Assembly (NCBI RefSeq): GCF_029168945.1
Contig: NC_083606.1
Span: 19,308,041-19,372,040 of the forward strand
Reading direction: 5' to 3'
Origin: Cannabis sativa
Taxonomy: Eukaryota > Streptophyta > Magnoliopsida > Rosales > Cannabaceae
Length of the DNA stretch: 64,000 nt
Made by a program: the position numbers and the translations under genes. The first letter of the stretch is position 1. Each line of letters starts with the position of its first letter. Below, piece by piece: positions 11,079 through 22,284 of this stretch. Below the pieces are notes generated by a model, which ran no database searches, was not told the DNA's origin, and saw only the letters and a list, made by a program, of their open reading frames with translations.

Positions 11079-11866
11079 GGCTCGTTTGGTACGCCGTATA
11101 AGGGTCATATTGTATTAAATAATAAATAACACCATGTTTGGATAAAGTAATATATTGTATTAATTATTTCAACTAAAATTTTAATACAATGTATGTTGTA
11201 TTATTTAATACATAACAAATGATCTGTATTAGCTTTTATTATAATATTTACAAAGGGTTCGGGGTCAACAACAATCTCTGACCCGAACCCGAACCCGGAC
11301 CTTGACCCGAACCCGAACCCGGACCCGGACCCAGAACCAGACCCAGACCCGGGACCCGAACCCGGACTCGGACCCGGACGGAGACCTAGACCCGGACCCA
11401 CACCCGAACCCAAACTCGGACCCAGACCCGAACCCGGACCCAGACTCGGGACCCGAGACCCAAACCCAAACCCGGACCCTGACCCTGACCCTGACCCAGA
11501 CCTGAACCCGGACCTAGGGCCTAGACCAGGACCCAAACTGAGACCCGAACTCGAGACCCCGACCCAAACTAAGACCCGGACCTAGGACCCTAACTCGGAC
11601 TCGAATTCGAACCCGGACCTAATCCCGAAACCCGGACCCGGATCTGGACCTGGGACCCAGACCCAGACATCAGACCTGGACCTTGGACCCGAACCCGAAC
11701 CCGTAGTTGGTGTTGGGGTTGAGTGTATTGAAAATATATTATAATTTTACATAACCTATTAAGAAAAGTCAATACCAAACATAGTATTGTATTAAATAAT
11801 ACTAATACAATATAATATAATACAACACAATCCAACACAATACAATGCGGCGTAGCAAACGAGTTC
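11079..11866. mobile_element. TIR element of about 0.79 kb with a minisatellite core
   Basis: The left end CTCGTTTGGTACGCCG and the inverted right end CTCGTTTGCTACGCCG differ at one base. Inside the TIRs both arms carry tattgtattaaataat-like sequence and gtttggat/gtttggtatt as inverted repeats. A 425-bp hexamer-like minisatellite fills the centre. No clean TSD was found, so a superfamily is not assigned (hAT or PIF/Harbinger are both possible). Confidence 0.6.
11279..11703. repeat. GGGTCC/GGGTTC-type minisatellite
   Basis: Imperfect head-to-tail hexamers GACCCG, GAACCC, GACCCA and variants fill the block, a sharp rise in GC compared with both sides. Open frames through it (Gly-Ser or Asp-Pro-Asn repeats) follow from the 6-bp period and are not genes. 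The related block in the MITE at 8564-9058 is much shorter. Confidence 0.85.
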
Positions 11867-12944
11867 TAATTGTAATGTAAAATAATGACTATTCTATAAT
11901 ATTTCAAATAAATGTAAAAATTTATATTCAAAACCGTGAAGGTGATATAAGGGGTAGCTTGTATTTGAGAAAGAGGTTCCCACGAATATATAAGAGGTTC
12001 GCGCGTGCTTATAGCCAACAAGCATGTAATGATCACATGAATGTACGTATTGTAGAGTAGTATTTGCAGTCCCCCCAAGTTGGCAAATAAACCTTCCCCT
12101 GAGCAGCCTCACGAAGCTTGATATATGCAAGTGAAGTTAAAATAAACTAAGTGACGAATTGGCCCATAAAGCTATTGTGTTTTTTTTTTTCTATCCTTCA
12201 CTAGTAACTTTCTTTCGATCTTTCACTCACTCCGAATCAATTCTCTCCAAATGCACATCGATCCACACCAAAAATTCTGTCTAGCTACCTTGTTTCTGTT
12301 TGCTTTTTCTCAATTCAACTTTTCTCCAGCAATAATTGAAATGCCATTCCAAAATATTCATATCCATATGTTATTTTTTCTTTTCTATCTCTCTCTCTCT
12401 CTCTCTCCTCAAATCTCAATTCTAATCTATATAGATGCATATCAATATTATTTGTGACAATAATATACTATACATATAAATCATGACTTCTTTTTAAAAA
12501 AGTTATATATATTTATACATCATGATTCATGACTTGACTTGTGCATACAAGGTTCTTCATTAGTGGCCTCATCATGACACGTGTGTGGTGGAGCATCATT
12601 AAATATCACAACCGGGTATGGCTAGCAAACCTCACCAACGCTTCTCTTGTTGTTGTTGTTTCTATCTTTTTAAGGAAAAAGTAGGGCTATAAAGTAATTG
12701 AGTAGAATAAGGATAATTGGAATATAAACCGCGGCGGACCGACGCTGGTCATGCAAGAATGAGCTGGAGGAACCTGGTGTCACTACTGTTACATTGGAGA
12801 GAGTAGTCAGGCTCATCTGGCATGTTCATAAACTAATATAATAAAAAGTATATTGCCATAAAACAAATAACCCTACAGTCCCAATTTTTTTTTTCCTAAA
12901 TCCCTACCCTTCCTATTACCCTTGCTAAACCTCCCCCATAAATT

Positions 12945-12984
<40 letters not shown>

Positions 12985-13015
12985 TTATATATTAATATTA
13001 GGTCAACTGTGCAGG
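11867..13015. other. AT-rich spacer
   Basis: Contains a CT run at about 12390-12407, an ACACGTGT G-box-like sequence near 12578 and an AT run at about 12953-12980. No coding frame or element boundary is supported. Confidence 0.5.
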
Positions 13016-13330
13016 TATATATTTTTAGTTGTATAGTTATTATTATTTTATATATATTTTTACTTGAATGTATTCAAAGACACCACAAGATGCATCACTT
13101 TTTATTAAAAAAAATATTTAATTTGAGTGTTATTTATAAAAATTAAATATAATAATTCAAAATTTATTATTAATTATAATTTTAGTTTCACGAAAATACT
13201 TTTAATTTTTTTAAAATATTATATATTTTTTTTTATTTTTTAAATAATAATTTAAATATATATGATAATAGAAAGATATTTTTTACATATGTACAATGAG
13301 TTTAAATTGTACATATGTAAAAAAATATCC
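13016..13330. repeat. AT-rich direct repeat left of the LINE (partner at about 19488-19830)
   Basis: Shares in order tatatttttagt.gtata, atatttaatttgagt/atatttaatttcagt, ttcaaaatttatt.ttaattataatttta, aatacttttaattt and gaaagatatttt with 19488-19830. It is diverged but clearly the same sequence in the same orientation. Origin unknown. Confidence 0.55.
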
Positions 13331-13480
13331 CAAAATGTAGACACGCTTTTATTACAATTCAATTTTAAAATCACTACATATATATATATATATATAAATT
13401 CAATATTTGAGGGATTCTTAAAGCATGTCTGAGGATATCTTGGGATAGTGCAAGTTACTAAAATGATTATGTGATTAGTC

Positions 13481-13986
13481 ATGGTGAAGTTTAATGATGA
13501 AGCCTCTCGTGATCAAGTACTGGAGGTAGGGGTCCTTCAATTCGACAGGAAACTGGTAATGTAAGGCCCTGGACGACTCACCTGAAGGCTGTTAAGATGA
13601 TTCACTCGGTGACATTATGGATCAGAATATATTACGACTTAGGCCTCCAATATTTGGAGAATAGGAGTCTGAGTGCTTTGGTCAGTACAATAGGAAAACC
13701 TATTATAGTTGATCAACATACCAAGGAGCGTACAAGGATACAATTTGCTAGAGTCCTTGTTGAGATGGAAATCACAGATGACCCTCCTCGATTCATACGT
13801 TTCTTAAATGAACATGTTCAGTTAATGGAGCAAAATATTGACTATAAATGGTTGCCAGTCAAATGCAAAAGTTGCTCTAATTACGGACATACTATGGCTG
13901 AATGTCAGAAATGTGAGAATAAGAAGGAAGAAGGTGAAGGCTTGAAAAAAGCAGAAATTAAAGAGAAAAAAACCAGCAACTGCTAA
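13481..13986 (+). pseudogene. LINE ORF1 remnant: DUF4283 plus CCHC zinc knuckle
   Basis: Starts MVKFNDEASRDQVLEVGVLQ at 13481, hits a stop after LVM and shifts frame. The frame then continues from about 13560 through an ATG at 13597 (LWIRIYYDLGLQYLENRSLS, the DUF4283 C-terminal half) to a knuckle CKSCSNYGHTMAEC at about 13867-13908, spacing C-x2-C-x4-H-x4-C. A lysine and glutamate-rich tail ends at 13984. This is the nucleic-acid-binding ORF1 of the LINE whose ORF2 begins at 14097. It carries at least one frameshift and is not functional as it stands. Confidence 0.75.
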
Positions 13987-14096
13987 TGCTCAAGAGAAGA
14001 AACTAGCAGAGAACAAACGACAACAGAGTAAAGATTGGATTATTCCAAAGAAAACATTCCTTGTGAAATAAGATAGGGGTCTTTCTCTACTTAATC

Positions 14097-17000
14097 ATGG
14101 ATAGTTGTAATGTAGCTTGTTGGAATGTGATGTTGGAAATTATTTTACCAGGATCTTAGATCTACTCACAAGTATGTTGATTAATACCCTAAATATGAAC
14201 TTTCTAAAACGATGAAATAAACACATATAAAGTTTAGGAAACCTTACATTGGGTGCAGCGGAATTAAATGACTCCTTCCGTTCAGATCTCTAACCCTTGT
14301 ATCCTTTCTGTCGCAGAGTATTATGAAGATCTGAACCTGGATCTCTTTCTCTGAATCTTTGATGCTGAAACTCCTTTTGTTGATGATCTTTCTTCACGAT
14401 CTTCCTCACTATGATTGAGGTATTGCTTGCTGTGTGTGGGCACTACTCTAATCACTAAGGGGTTTCGAAATATGAAGGAAGAAGAGAGAGACAGAGAGTG
14501 GCGGCCAAGGTAGAGAGAGAGGCTCAGTTTTGTCTGAATGAAAAGTGTAATTTTCCTGAAGCCTTCACTACCTATTTATAGCATTCCACTAGGGTTAGGT
14601 TTGAATTATTTGGCATTAAAATAATGAAAATATCAGAGGTAAAACTCCTATAAAAGTGGCCGGCCAAGGCTTATTGGATTTGGGGCTCACTTTTTGCAAT
14701 TTTGCAGTTTTATCACTTTTGCATATGATTTTCTCAAAAACGCTAATTTTCTAATTCAACCATTTAAATGCCAATTCTAACTATTTAATAACTATAAATA
14801 ATTATTAAATAATATTGTCATTTATCATATTTATTAATTGAACCAAACAAAGTATCATAATTAACAAATATGCCCCTAACAACTCTTTCTTTACAATTTC
14901 GCCCTTACTTAGTGAAAATTTCACAAATAGACATAGTCTAATTTGAGAATTATAATTGATTAATCAAAACTAATTACATGAGTCTTACAAACAATATTAT
15001 CTCAACTAGTGCGGGGACCATGGGTCTATATAACCGAGCTTCCAATAAGTAGATCAAGAATTTATCAGTAAAATTCACTAACTTATTAATTCTTCGTTGA
15101 ATCCACGCATAGAACTTAGAATTGCACTCTCAGTATATAGAATGCTCTATATGTTCCACCATATAGACACATCATTAGTTATCCATTGTTATAATCCTAA
15201 TTTGATCAATGATCCTCTATATGAATGATCTACACTGTAAAGGGATTAGATTACCGTAACACCCTACTATGTATTTTATCCTTAAAACACTTGACCCCGT
15301 ATAAATGATATTTCAGCTTATTTGAAATGAGTACTCCACCATTTATGTTCGTTTGGTCAAGATCGAAGGAGATCATCCTTTGCTTACTATTCGCCAGATA
15401 GAAGCTATAGATTCTATGTTTATGTTAGCGCTCCCACTCAATTGCACTACCGTGTTCCCAAAATGTACGTATCACCCTGACCTAAAAGTAGGCTTAACTA
15501 ACAAATCAAAGAACACGAATAGCCTTTCAAGATTGAGCCTAATCATAACAGGATTAAGAACATTTGATCTAGGATCAACTAGGTGATATTGACTTGAATA
15601 GATTTTACCATGAGTTTAATTAAATCTAAGTCAAAGTTTAATATCGGTCCCTTCCGATGCATACTCCATGCATCCAACCTGAGCTTTACTTTAACTAATG
15701 TTCTGGAAAGAACATAGCATTTCTCCAAATGCAAGTAAACTCTTGTTGTAGATTATCATATCAGTAAAAATCCTGTGTCTGATAAATCTAGGAAACTTTA
15801 TTCACATAGTCATGTTTACTTTCCAATGTGATGACAACACAATAAACAGGATCAAGTATGTGAAAAGGGTTTAAGATGAACTTATAAATCAAATAGACAA
15901 GCAATTGATAAAGTGAACCAAAACATACACAAATGAATGAAAAATACTTCTGTTTCTTTATTGATGTTAAATAAAATAGATTACATTGAAATTGAGTTTT
16001 ATTTAGGGCATAAAACCCAACATGTGAGAGGTATTAATAATAAAGCAGGAAATTGTTTATGAGTTTTGTTCTAAAAATAAGATAGGGGTTGGTGCTTGGT
16101 TGGAAACTAAATTGAGGAAGAGAATAAAGTCAGGAAATTCATGGAAAAGAAATTTGTTAATTGGGATTATTATACTAGTTCTACAGTAAAGGTCACATTC
16201 TTATTGTGTGGAGAAAGAACTTTGTTCGGGTCATTGTTATAGAGGAGAATGCTCAATATACTCACTGTTACATCAAAATTGTTGGCCAAAGTAATGCTTG
16301 TTGCATCACATTTGTATATGGGTACAACACTAATGAGGAGAGGAGACAACTTTGGAGTAATCTCCTAAAGTTAAAATTCCCAATAAAATCATGGCTTATT
16401 GTAGGAAATTTTAATGCTCTTTTTGATTTGGAGGATAGAGAAGGAGGCAATGCAGTAACTCTTAGTGATATTTTAATGCTCAGAGCCATCTTGAACCTTT
16501 GCTCAAGACTGGCTCCAATTTCACTTGGACAAATAATCAACAGGGGCATAAAAGGATTTATTCCAACATCGACCATATATTTGTTAATGAGGATTGGAAT
16601 GATAGCTTTCCAAATACTAAAGCTCACTATAGCTAGGAAACTATATCAGACCACTATGCTTGTGTGGTTTCGGTTAAGGTGAATGAAAAAATTGTAGTTA
16701 AACCGTTTAGATACTTCAATTTTGGGGCTTATTATCCTGAATTCAAGAATGTGTTATGAAAAGTTGGAACAAACCTTTGAGATGTACAAGGATGAAGGCT
16801 CTTTACTTCAAACTTGTTTATCTTAAACATTGTTTCAAGAGGTTCAATAATCATGTTATAGGTGATGTTGGGAAAGAATATGAGGCAGCAAAGGATATGC
16901 TCATTGCAGCTAAGATGAATTCGCAAGCTGATCTGCGGAATTTGGTGTTACATGACAACAAGAAAAGGAGGCAGTAGACATATATGCATGATTGAAAACA

Positions 17001-19324
17001 TGTATCATAGGTTCTTGAGTTAACGAAGCAAGTATACTTTGCTTAATATGGGAGACGATAATAATGCATATTTTCATGCATGTTTGAAGAAGAGAAGAGT
17101 GGAGAACATGATTGTCTCTTACATTGATGACCAAGGAGAAAGTGTTGACCATTTTTCCAAAGTAGTAGATCATTTTGTTGCTTGTTTTAAAGGCTACATG
17201 GGAACTCGGAGCAGGCCTTCAAAAAGTATAAACCATGATAGCATGGCTCTTGGTACTTGGCTTAATCTTGATCAGCAACTAAGCTTGTTAAAGCCTTTCT
17301 CGAGCAAGGAGATCAAAAAGGCTCTCTTTAGCATCCCAGACTCAAAATCTCCGGGTATATGGAGCAGGTTTTTTTAAGCAAATATGCCCTAAATTAGGAC
17401 AAGAATTAAAGAATTCTTTAACACATGATATATGTCGAAGGAGTTTCATGCAACAATGATATCCTTAGTGCCAAAAATAGATTTCCTGCTAAAGCTGTTG
17501 ACTATAGACTAATAGCATGCTGCTCAACTGTGTATAAATGCATCTCCAAAGTGCTTTGATTGAGGCTTGCTCAGGTGCTTCCTGACTTAGTCCATCAAAA
17601 TCAAGGAGCATTCATCAAGGGGAGATCGATTGCTCATAATGTTATGATTCTTCAAGATCTTCTGAAGAATTATAATAGAAGGACTATTTCCTCTAGATGT
17701 ACTTTCAAAGTTGACATAAGTAAAGCGTGTGACACGGTAAATTGAGAATTTCTTGAAACTCTCCTCACAGCTTACAACTTGCCAACTATATTCATTGCTT
17801 GGGTGATGACTTGTGTTAGAGCTACTACCTACTCTATTGTGACGAATGGTAAACTTCAAGGAAGCTTTAAAGGAGAAAAAGGCCTCAGGCAAGGTGACCC
17901 TTTATCCCCTTGTTGTTTGTGTTAATCATGGAATATCTCACAGAAGGCTATTGTTGACAGCCAATAACTCTTCTTATAGGTACCATCTGATGCCCAGAGG
18001 ATTAAATATTATAAATCTTTATTTTGCTGATGATCTCATGTTGTTTAGTAAAGGCAACATGCAGTCTGTTCAGGTGCTTAAAGAGATTCTTGATGAATTC
18101 AGTGCTACAACAGGTCTTTTTGTTAACACCAACAAATCCCAGATCTATTTTGGAGGGGTTGGAGGAGAAGAGAAACAAAATATATATTAAGGGAGATGGC
18201 TCTCATGGAGGGCAAATTTCCTCTAAAGTACCTTGGGGTTCTTTTAAGGCCTACCAAATGGAAAGCTAAAGATTGTGGAGGAATCATAAAGAAGATTAAG
18301 CAGAGACTTTTTACTTGGGGAAGTAGACATCTATCCTTTGCAGGTGGAGCTCAATTGATTCATTCAGTATTACTTGGACTTCGTAATTACTGGATGATCA
18401 TATTCATATTTCCACATAGTGTTACAAAGGAGATTGAAAAGCTTTACAGAGCTTCCTTTGGGGTTTAAATGGATATAGAAGCAAGATACATGTGGTTTCG
18501 TGGGAAAAAGTGTGTCTTTTGAAAACCTATGGGGGTTTGGGATTCAAAGATGGGATCAAATGGAATTAAGAAATTCTTGCTAAATACATATGGGCCATTT
18601 CAGTCAAAAGAGATATTCTATGGGTGAAATGGATCAATAATGTGTATTTAAGGAATACTTCCATTTGGTCCTATGAACTTAAACTTGATTCAAGTTGGTA
18701 TTGGAAAAAATTATATCGCTTAAGGGATAAATTCTCTAATAAGGACATAATGGCAACTTGAGCAAGTGGGACTTTTAGAACAAATTGGCTGTACAATAGC
18801 TCAGTTCCTCAGCAGCAGTTCCACTATAGCAGTGGCATATGGAGTTCTTTGAACGTGCCCAAGCATCGGTTCATGCTTTGGCAAGTTGTGAACAGTCAAC
18901 TCTTGACTCGTGACAAGCTCGAGCAATTTAACATTGAGTTGGACACTAAAGAGTGTCTTGTGTGCGGTTTGACAAATGAATCTCAGTAGCATCTGTTCTT
19001 TAGTTGATATCTGTCGAGAAGAGTTGCAGACCTAGTTTTTGAGTGGCTTGGCAGCAGGTATTGGCCTACAAATTTTGAAGGATGGCATTGTTGGCTATCG
19101 TGGAAGTCAACAAGCAGGAAGCAGAGGATTCATGTTTCCATTTTGGCTGCTGTGATCTATAGCTTATGGATCAATCGGAATAGATGCATATACAACTATT
19201 ATTCTTATTCGGCTAGAGCAATTGTAAATGAAGTGAAGAGAGTTGTCTTGTATAGATTACAATACTTCAAAAATAGGAAATTAAAAGATTATGAGAGAGT
19301 ATACATAGAGATGATTTGTAAGTA
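14097..19324 (+). pseudogene. LINE ORF2 remnant: endonuclease, reverse transcriptase, zf-RVT; split by a solo LTR
   Basis: ORF2 opens MDSCNVACWNV at 14097 and is cut by an LTR at 14131-16022. It resumes with GINNKAG, so the conserved WNVRGIN start of the APE endonuclease is rebuilt when one TSD copy is ignored. Endonuclease continues at 16200-16680 (WLIVGNFNALFDLEDREGG; the usual GDFNA aspartate is Asn). RT blocks follow: GAFIKGRSIAHNV (about 17610), KVDISKACD (about 17707), a GLRQGDPLSP-type stretch (about 17880) and YFADDLMLF (about 18022). PLKYLGVLLRPTKWKA (about 18210) and a zf-RVT-like region (about 18790-18990, CLVCG) come next, with an RNase H-like tail ending at 19324. Many stops and frameshifts; dead copy. 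Confidence 0.85.
14131..16022 (-). mobile_element. solo LTR 1 of the copia family, 5-bp TSD tgtga
   Basis: The 1892-bp block starts TGTTGGAAATTATTTTACCA and ends GGGCATAAAACCCAACA, with tgtga on both sides (14126-14130 and 16023-16027). It is the reverse orientation of the LTRs at 45919, 53941 and 62146, sharing the ctattcgccagatag, ccacacacagc-type and gggtgcagcggaat landmarks. There are no internal sequences, PBS or PPT, so this is the product of LTR-LTR recombination. The LTR TATA (ctatttatag on plus, about 14572) remains. Confidence 0.92.
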
Positions 19325-19430
19325 GGCCGGTTGTGGTCTCTTTATTTTGCTTGGATTGTTGGTTGTAATTATTTGTGATTAATGAAGCAATTTCTTCTTG
19401 ATAAAAAAATTGAATTGTAATGTTTTAAAA

Positions 19431-20272
19431 AAAGAACAACATTTTTTGTTATATAGCCACATTTAATATAACATAGATATATTCTTAGCTTTTATTTTGC
19501 TTAAGTATATTTTTAGTCGTATAATAATTAGCTTTTTTTATTCAATAAACAACATCATTTTTTATCAAAAGAATATTTAATTTCAGTCCTATTTATAAGA
19601 GAAAATATAATAATATTCAAAATTTATTGTTAATTATAATTTTAATTTAACTGTAATACTTTTAATTTTATAATATTTTTTTTTTATTTTTTAAAAATTA
19701 TCATACACTTTTTCTATATTTTATTTAAATATAATAATAGAATGATATTTTATTTTGTAAAGAAAATGCTACTGAAAGATATTTGTTAGATATATGTAAT
19801 AGGTTTGAATATGAATTGCAATGTTAAAAATATTAAAAAAAAAAACACACACGCACACACTTTATGTTATTATTAGGTTCTAGATTTTTTTACTCTTAAG
19901 TATATTTTCGGAGTGTTTTAATTATTTTTAGTTTTGTTTTGTTCTATTTTACACTTTAGTTTGTTAATATTTTCAAGTTCAGTAAAAAAAAAAAGAGAAA
20001 AGTGAACAGTTGAAGAAAAAAGGTGTGAAAAATTAAGATTTAATCGATGTTTTGTCACTAGTGTGCCAAAGAAACAGTTCTTGGAATACTTTAAAAGATT
20101 CAGTGCTATTGAGACCCTTAAAATCGAATATGTAAAGATGTTGGAATAGCACCCTAGCATGAAAATTTAATGTCAGGGTGCTCTTGTAAGAAAAACAGAT
20201 AAAATGGTTGAGAATTAAAGAAATTAGGCGGGCCTCGACATTGCGGAACCAAAGTTGAGGCATGGTGCGAAG
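19431..20272. other. AT-rich spacer including right copy of the LINE-flanking repeat
   Basis: 19488-19830 repeats 13016-13330 in direct orientation. There is an ACAC run near 19846-19860. The segment 20160-20272 is less AT-rich and was the target of the gypsy insertion (TSD cgaag at 20268-20272). No gene is recognised. Confidence 0.5.
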
Positions 20273-21137
20273 TGTTGTCGAGTGAATTTCGCAACACCAA
20301 ATTATATTGTTTGTTTAATATCAAGGAGAATTTTATGTGAAAAGACAAGTGCGAGTATTCAACCTAGAATGGCGAGTACTCGACTGGGAATGGGAAAACA
20401 ATCAACGAAAGCTGGAAAATAACAATAAGACAGAGAATTATAGTGGTTCAGTCAGATTATGATCTGCTTAGTCCACTGTAGCAAGGGATTCGTAGGTGCC
20501 ATTTCATGGTGGATCACCTCTTTATATACAAAGCAGGTGTCCAATCGGTTACACAAGGATTACATTTATTGTTAATCCATTATTTACATATTGAATTGCA
20601 ATAATTAAACCCAAGCAACGTTAACATTAATAAATGAACGACAGTTATCAAGTCCATCAACGTATGCGTCCTCCACATCTGCGAGTTGACTGTTCATGTT
20701 CCGTTGTTGAGCTCGCAGGGTCATCAGTACGTTTGGAACGTCTGGACCCTTAGGTAATTGCCTCTTGTAAACATCGCATGTTGAGCTGGTAGAACCTAGA
20801 CATGCGAATCTATATCGGCTTGTCATGGCTATTGGGTCGTTGGGACCAAATCGCATCATAAAGAGTTGGTCTCTATGCTTTCGCATAAGTATAGAGGGGA
20901 TATTCGCATATGTCCTGACACATGCGAGTTGGGTCTTCCCTGCATAATGCGAATTACGGTTATGCGATCCGACTGAAGTCATACTCGCAGTATCTCGCTG
21001 GCTTTATCCTGGGCGAGGTTTAAACTTTGAGAAGTCTCTCACGGACATTTCAGCTTTCATTGGAAACCTGAATACATGTGTCCTTTAAATAGGAGTCTGG
21101 TCTCGAGTTTCTAGGTGAGAGAAATCTCACTATAACA
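20273..21137 (-). repeat. 3' LTR of the gypsy element
   Basis: Begins tgttgtcgagtgaatttcgc and ends ctcactataaca on plus (TG...CA). It carries the palindromic word cgagtactcg near 20375 and TGCGAG/CTCGCA-type words throughout. The minus-strand PPT lies just outside at 21138-21150. Confidence 0.92.
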
Positions 21138-21150
21138 CATGCCCCTAGTT
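21138..21150 (-). promoter_or_regulatory. polypurine tract of the gypsy element
   Basis: The minus strand reads actaggggcatg immediately before the 3' LTR, the position required for plus-strand priming. A related CAAGGGGCAT occurs twice inside the hairpins at 21971-22190. Confidence 0.55.
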
Positions 21151-21382
21151 TCGCGATGTGACAGGTGCGGTCACAGAGGGAAACTATTGCTCGAGAGACA
21201 GGTGAAGGGTTGTCACGAGGAGGTGACCTTTTGGTTGTCCCATCGAGGGTTTCGAAAAATGACGGCTGTAATTATTACCTTTTATTGCATTTGTGGTGCC
21301 ACGTCACAAAAACTCCTCGATTTTCGTGTAGACGTGGCCATCGTTGGCCGTTGGATTGGGCGACCTTAGGCATTCCAGTTGC

Positions 21383-21425
21383 CACGTGTCGTGATCCCAA
21401 TTAGTGAGGCATATGGGTATTTAAA
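21383..21425 (+). promoter_or_regulatory. putative promoter of the antisense gene (G-box and TATA)
   Basis: CACGTG at 21383-21388 is followed by TATTTAAA at 21418-21425 on plus. A pyrimidine-rich leader (cccccatttttccctc) starts about 30 bp further on. This would give a transcript leaving the 3' LTR region toward the antisense gene at 22381. Inferred from motifs and spacing. Confidence 0.5.
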
Positions 21426-21970
21426 CCCTTTGATACGAATCAAATCCCCCATTTTTCCCTCTTGTTTTCTTAACTTCCTCCTTCCCTCCCTTACAGAGAC
21501 TCCAAAACCGTTTTCATACTTTGCTCAAATTTTTACCGTTCTTTTAAAGCATCCTCAATCTCAGAAGTAATCGAGAGCAACCGCAGGAACAACTTGCCAA
21601 AACTAAAGGTTAGTTTCGAGTTCTATTGTATTTTTTGCTTTCTGTGTTTGAGAAAGAGTGTTTTTTCTGGGTTTTGGTATTTTGAGGCTTTTTAGGAATG
21701 TATGTTTGTAAGGGATATGTATGAGGTTACGTTATTTGAGTAAAAAACTGGGTAATCCTATGAAAAATGACCTGTAAATTGGAATAACCGCATATTGTAT
21801 AAGAAATATTCAAATAGGCGCTGTTTCATACTTTGAATACTCGCGGGTATTCGGATGAACAGTTCGAATACTCGCACACTGACAAAACTTATTTACTTCT
21901 GATTATTGGCTAGATCTTTTAGGATTTTATATGCTGTGAGTTGAATTGCGAGAGTATTAATCGCTATTCC

Positions 21971-22053
21971 AAATGGTGGGTGTGTCACAGTATTCTAATG
22001 GTCATATACGCGATTATATGCCCCTTGAGATACTGTGATACACCCAGCCATTT
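21971..22053. other. long imperfect hairpin 1
   Basis: The left arm aaatggtgggtgtgtcacag (21971-21990, pairing on through tat) is complementary to the right arm ending cacccagccattt (22030-22053), with one bulge and one mismatch. An inner stem ggtcatata...tatatgcc closes around cgcgat. The inner right side includes atgccccttgag. Its neighbour at 22109-22190 has the same architecture. Confidence 0.8.
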
Positions 22054-22108
22054 GCGACATGCGTTAATATTCAAATGATCGTACTCCTTGGCTGATAGGT
22101 AGTCTCGG

Positions 22109-22190
22109 AACGGTGGGAGTAACTCAGTATTTTCAGGGTCATGCTTGAGAACGCATGCCCCTTGAGTAACTGAGTTTCTCCCAGCCGTTT
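22109..22190. other. long imperfect hairpin 2, homologous to hairpin 1
   Basis: The left arm aacggtgggagtaactcagt (22109-22128) pairs with the right arm actgagtttctcccagccgt (22169-22188). The inner stem gggtcatgc pairs with gcatgcccc, again followed by cccttgag. Arms differ from hairpin 1 in sequence on both sides while pairing is kept. Confidence 0.8.
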
Positions 22191-22256
22191 CTGGAGATAT
22201 ATCACTTGGCCCAGGATGCGCGACTTACTCGCATCTCTGCTCGCATACAAATGGGG

Positions 22257-22284
22257 TGGTCAGCATTCGTAAGGATGCTGACCA
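22257..22284. other. short perfect hairpin 3
   Basis: TGGTCAGCAT, an 8-nt spacer tcgtaagg, then ATGCTGACCA: a perfect 10-bp stem. It lies about 70 bp after hairpin 2 in the same predicted intron. Confidence 0.8.

Larger units (their letters stand above)
13481..19430 (+). mobile_element. decayed L1-type plant LINE
   Basis: ORF1 (DUF4283/CCHC) and ORF2 (endonuclease-RT) lie in the usual order on one strand. About 100 bp of 3'UTR after 19324 end in short A-runs near 19407-19432. Without the inserted solo LTR the LINE is about 4 kb. The 5' end is probably truncated, because the ORF1 N-terminus before MVKFNDEA was not recognised. Confidence 0.8.

Noticed and set aside
11201..11536. Gly-Ser repeat ORF on minus and Thr-Arg repeat ORF on plus
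   Set aside because: Both follow from the hexamer-like period of the minisatellite, which keeps several frames open.
11279..11703. Possible telomere-like repeat
   Set aside because: Units are GGGTCC/GGGTTC hexamers, not the plant TTTAGGG heptamer.
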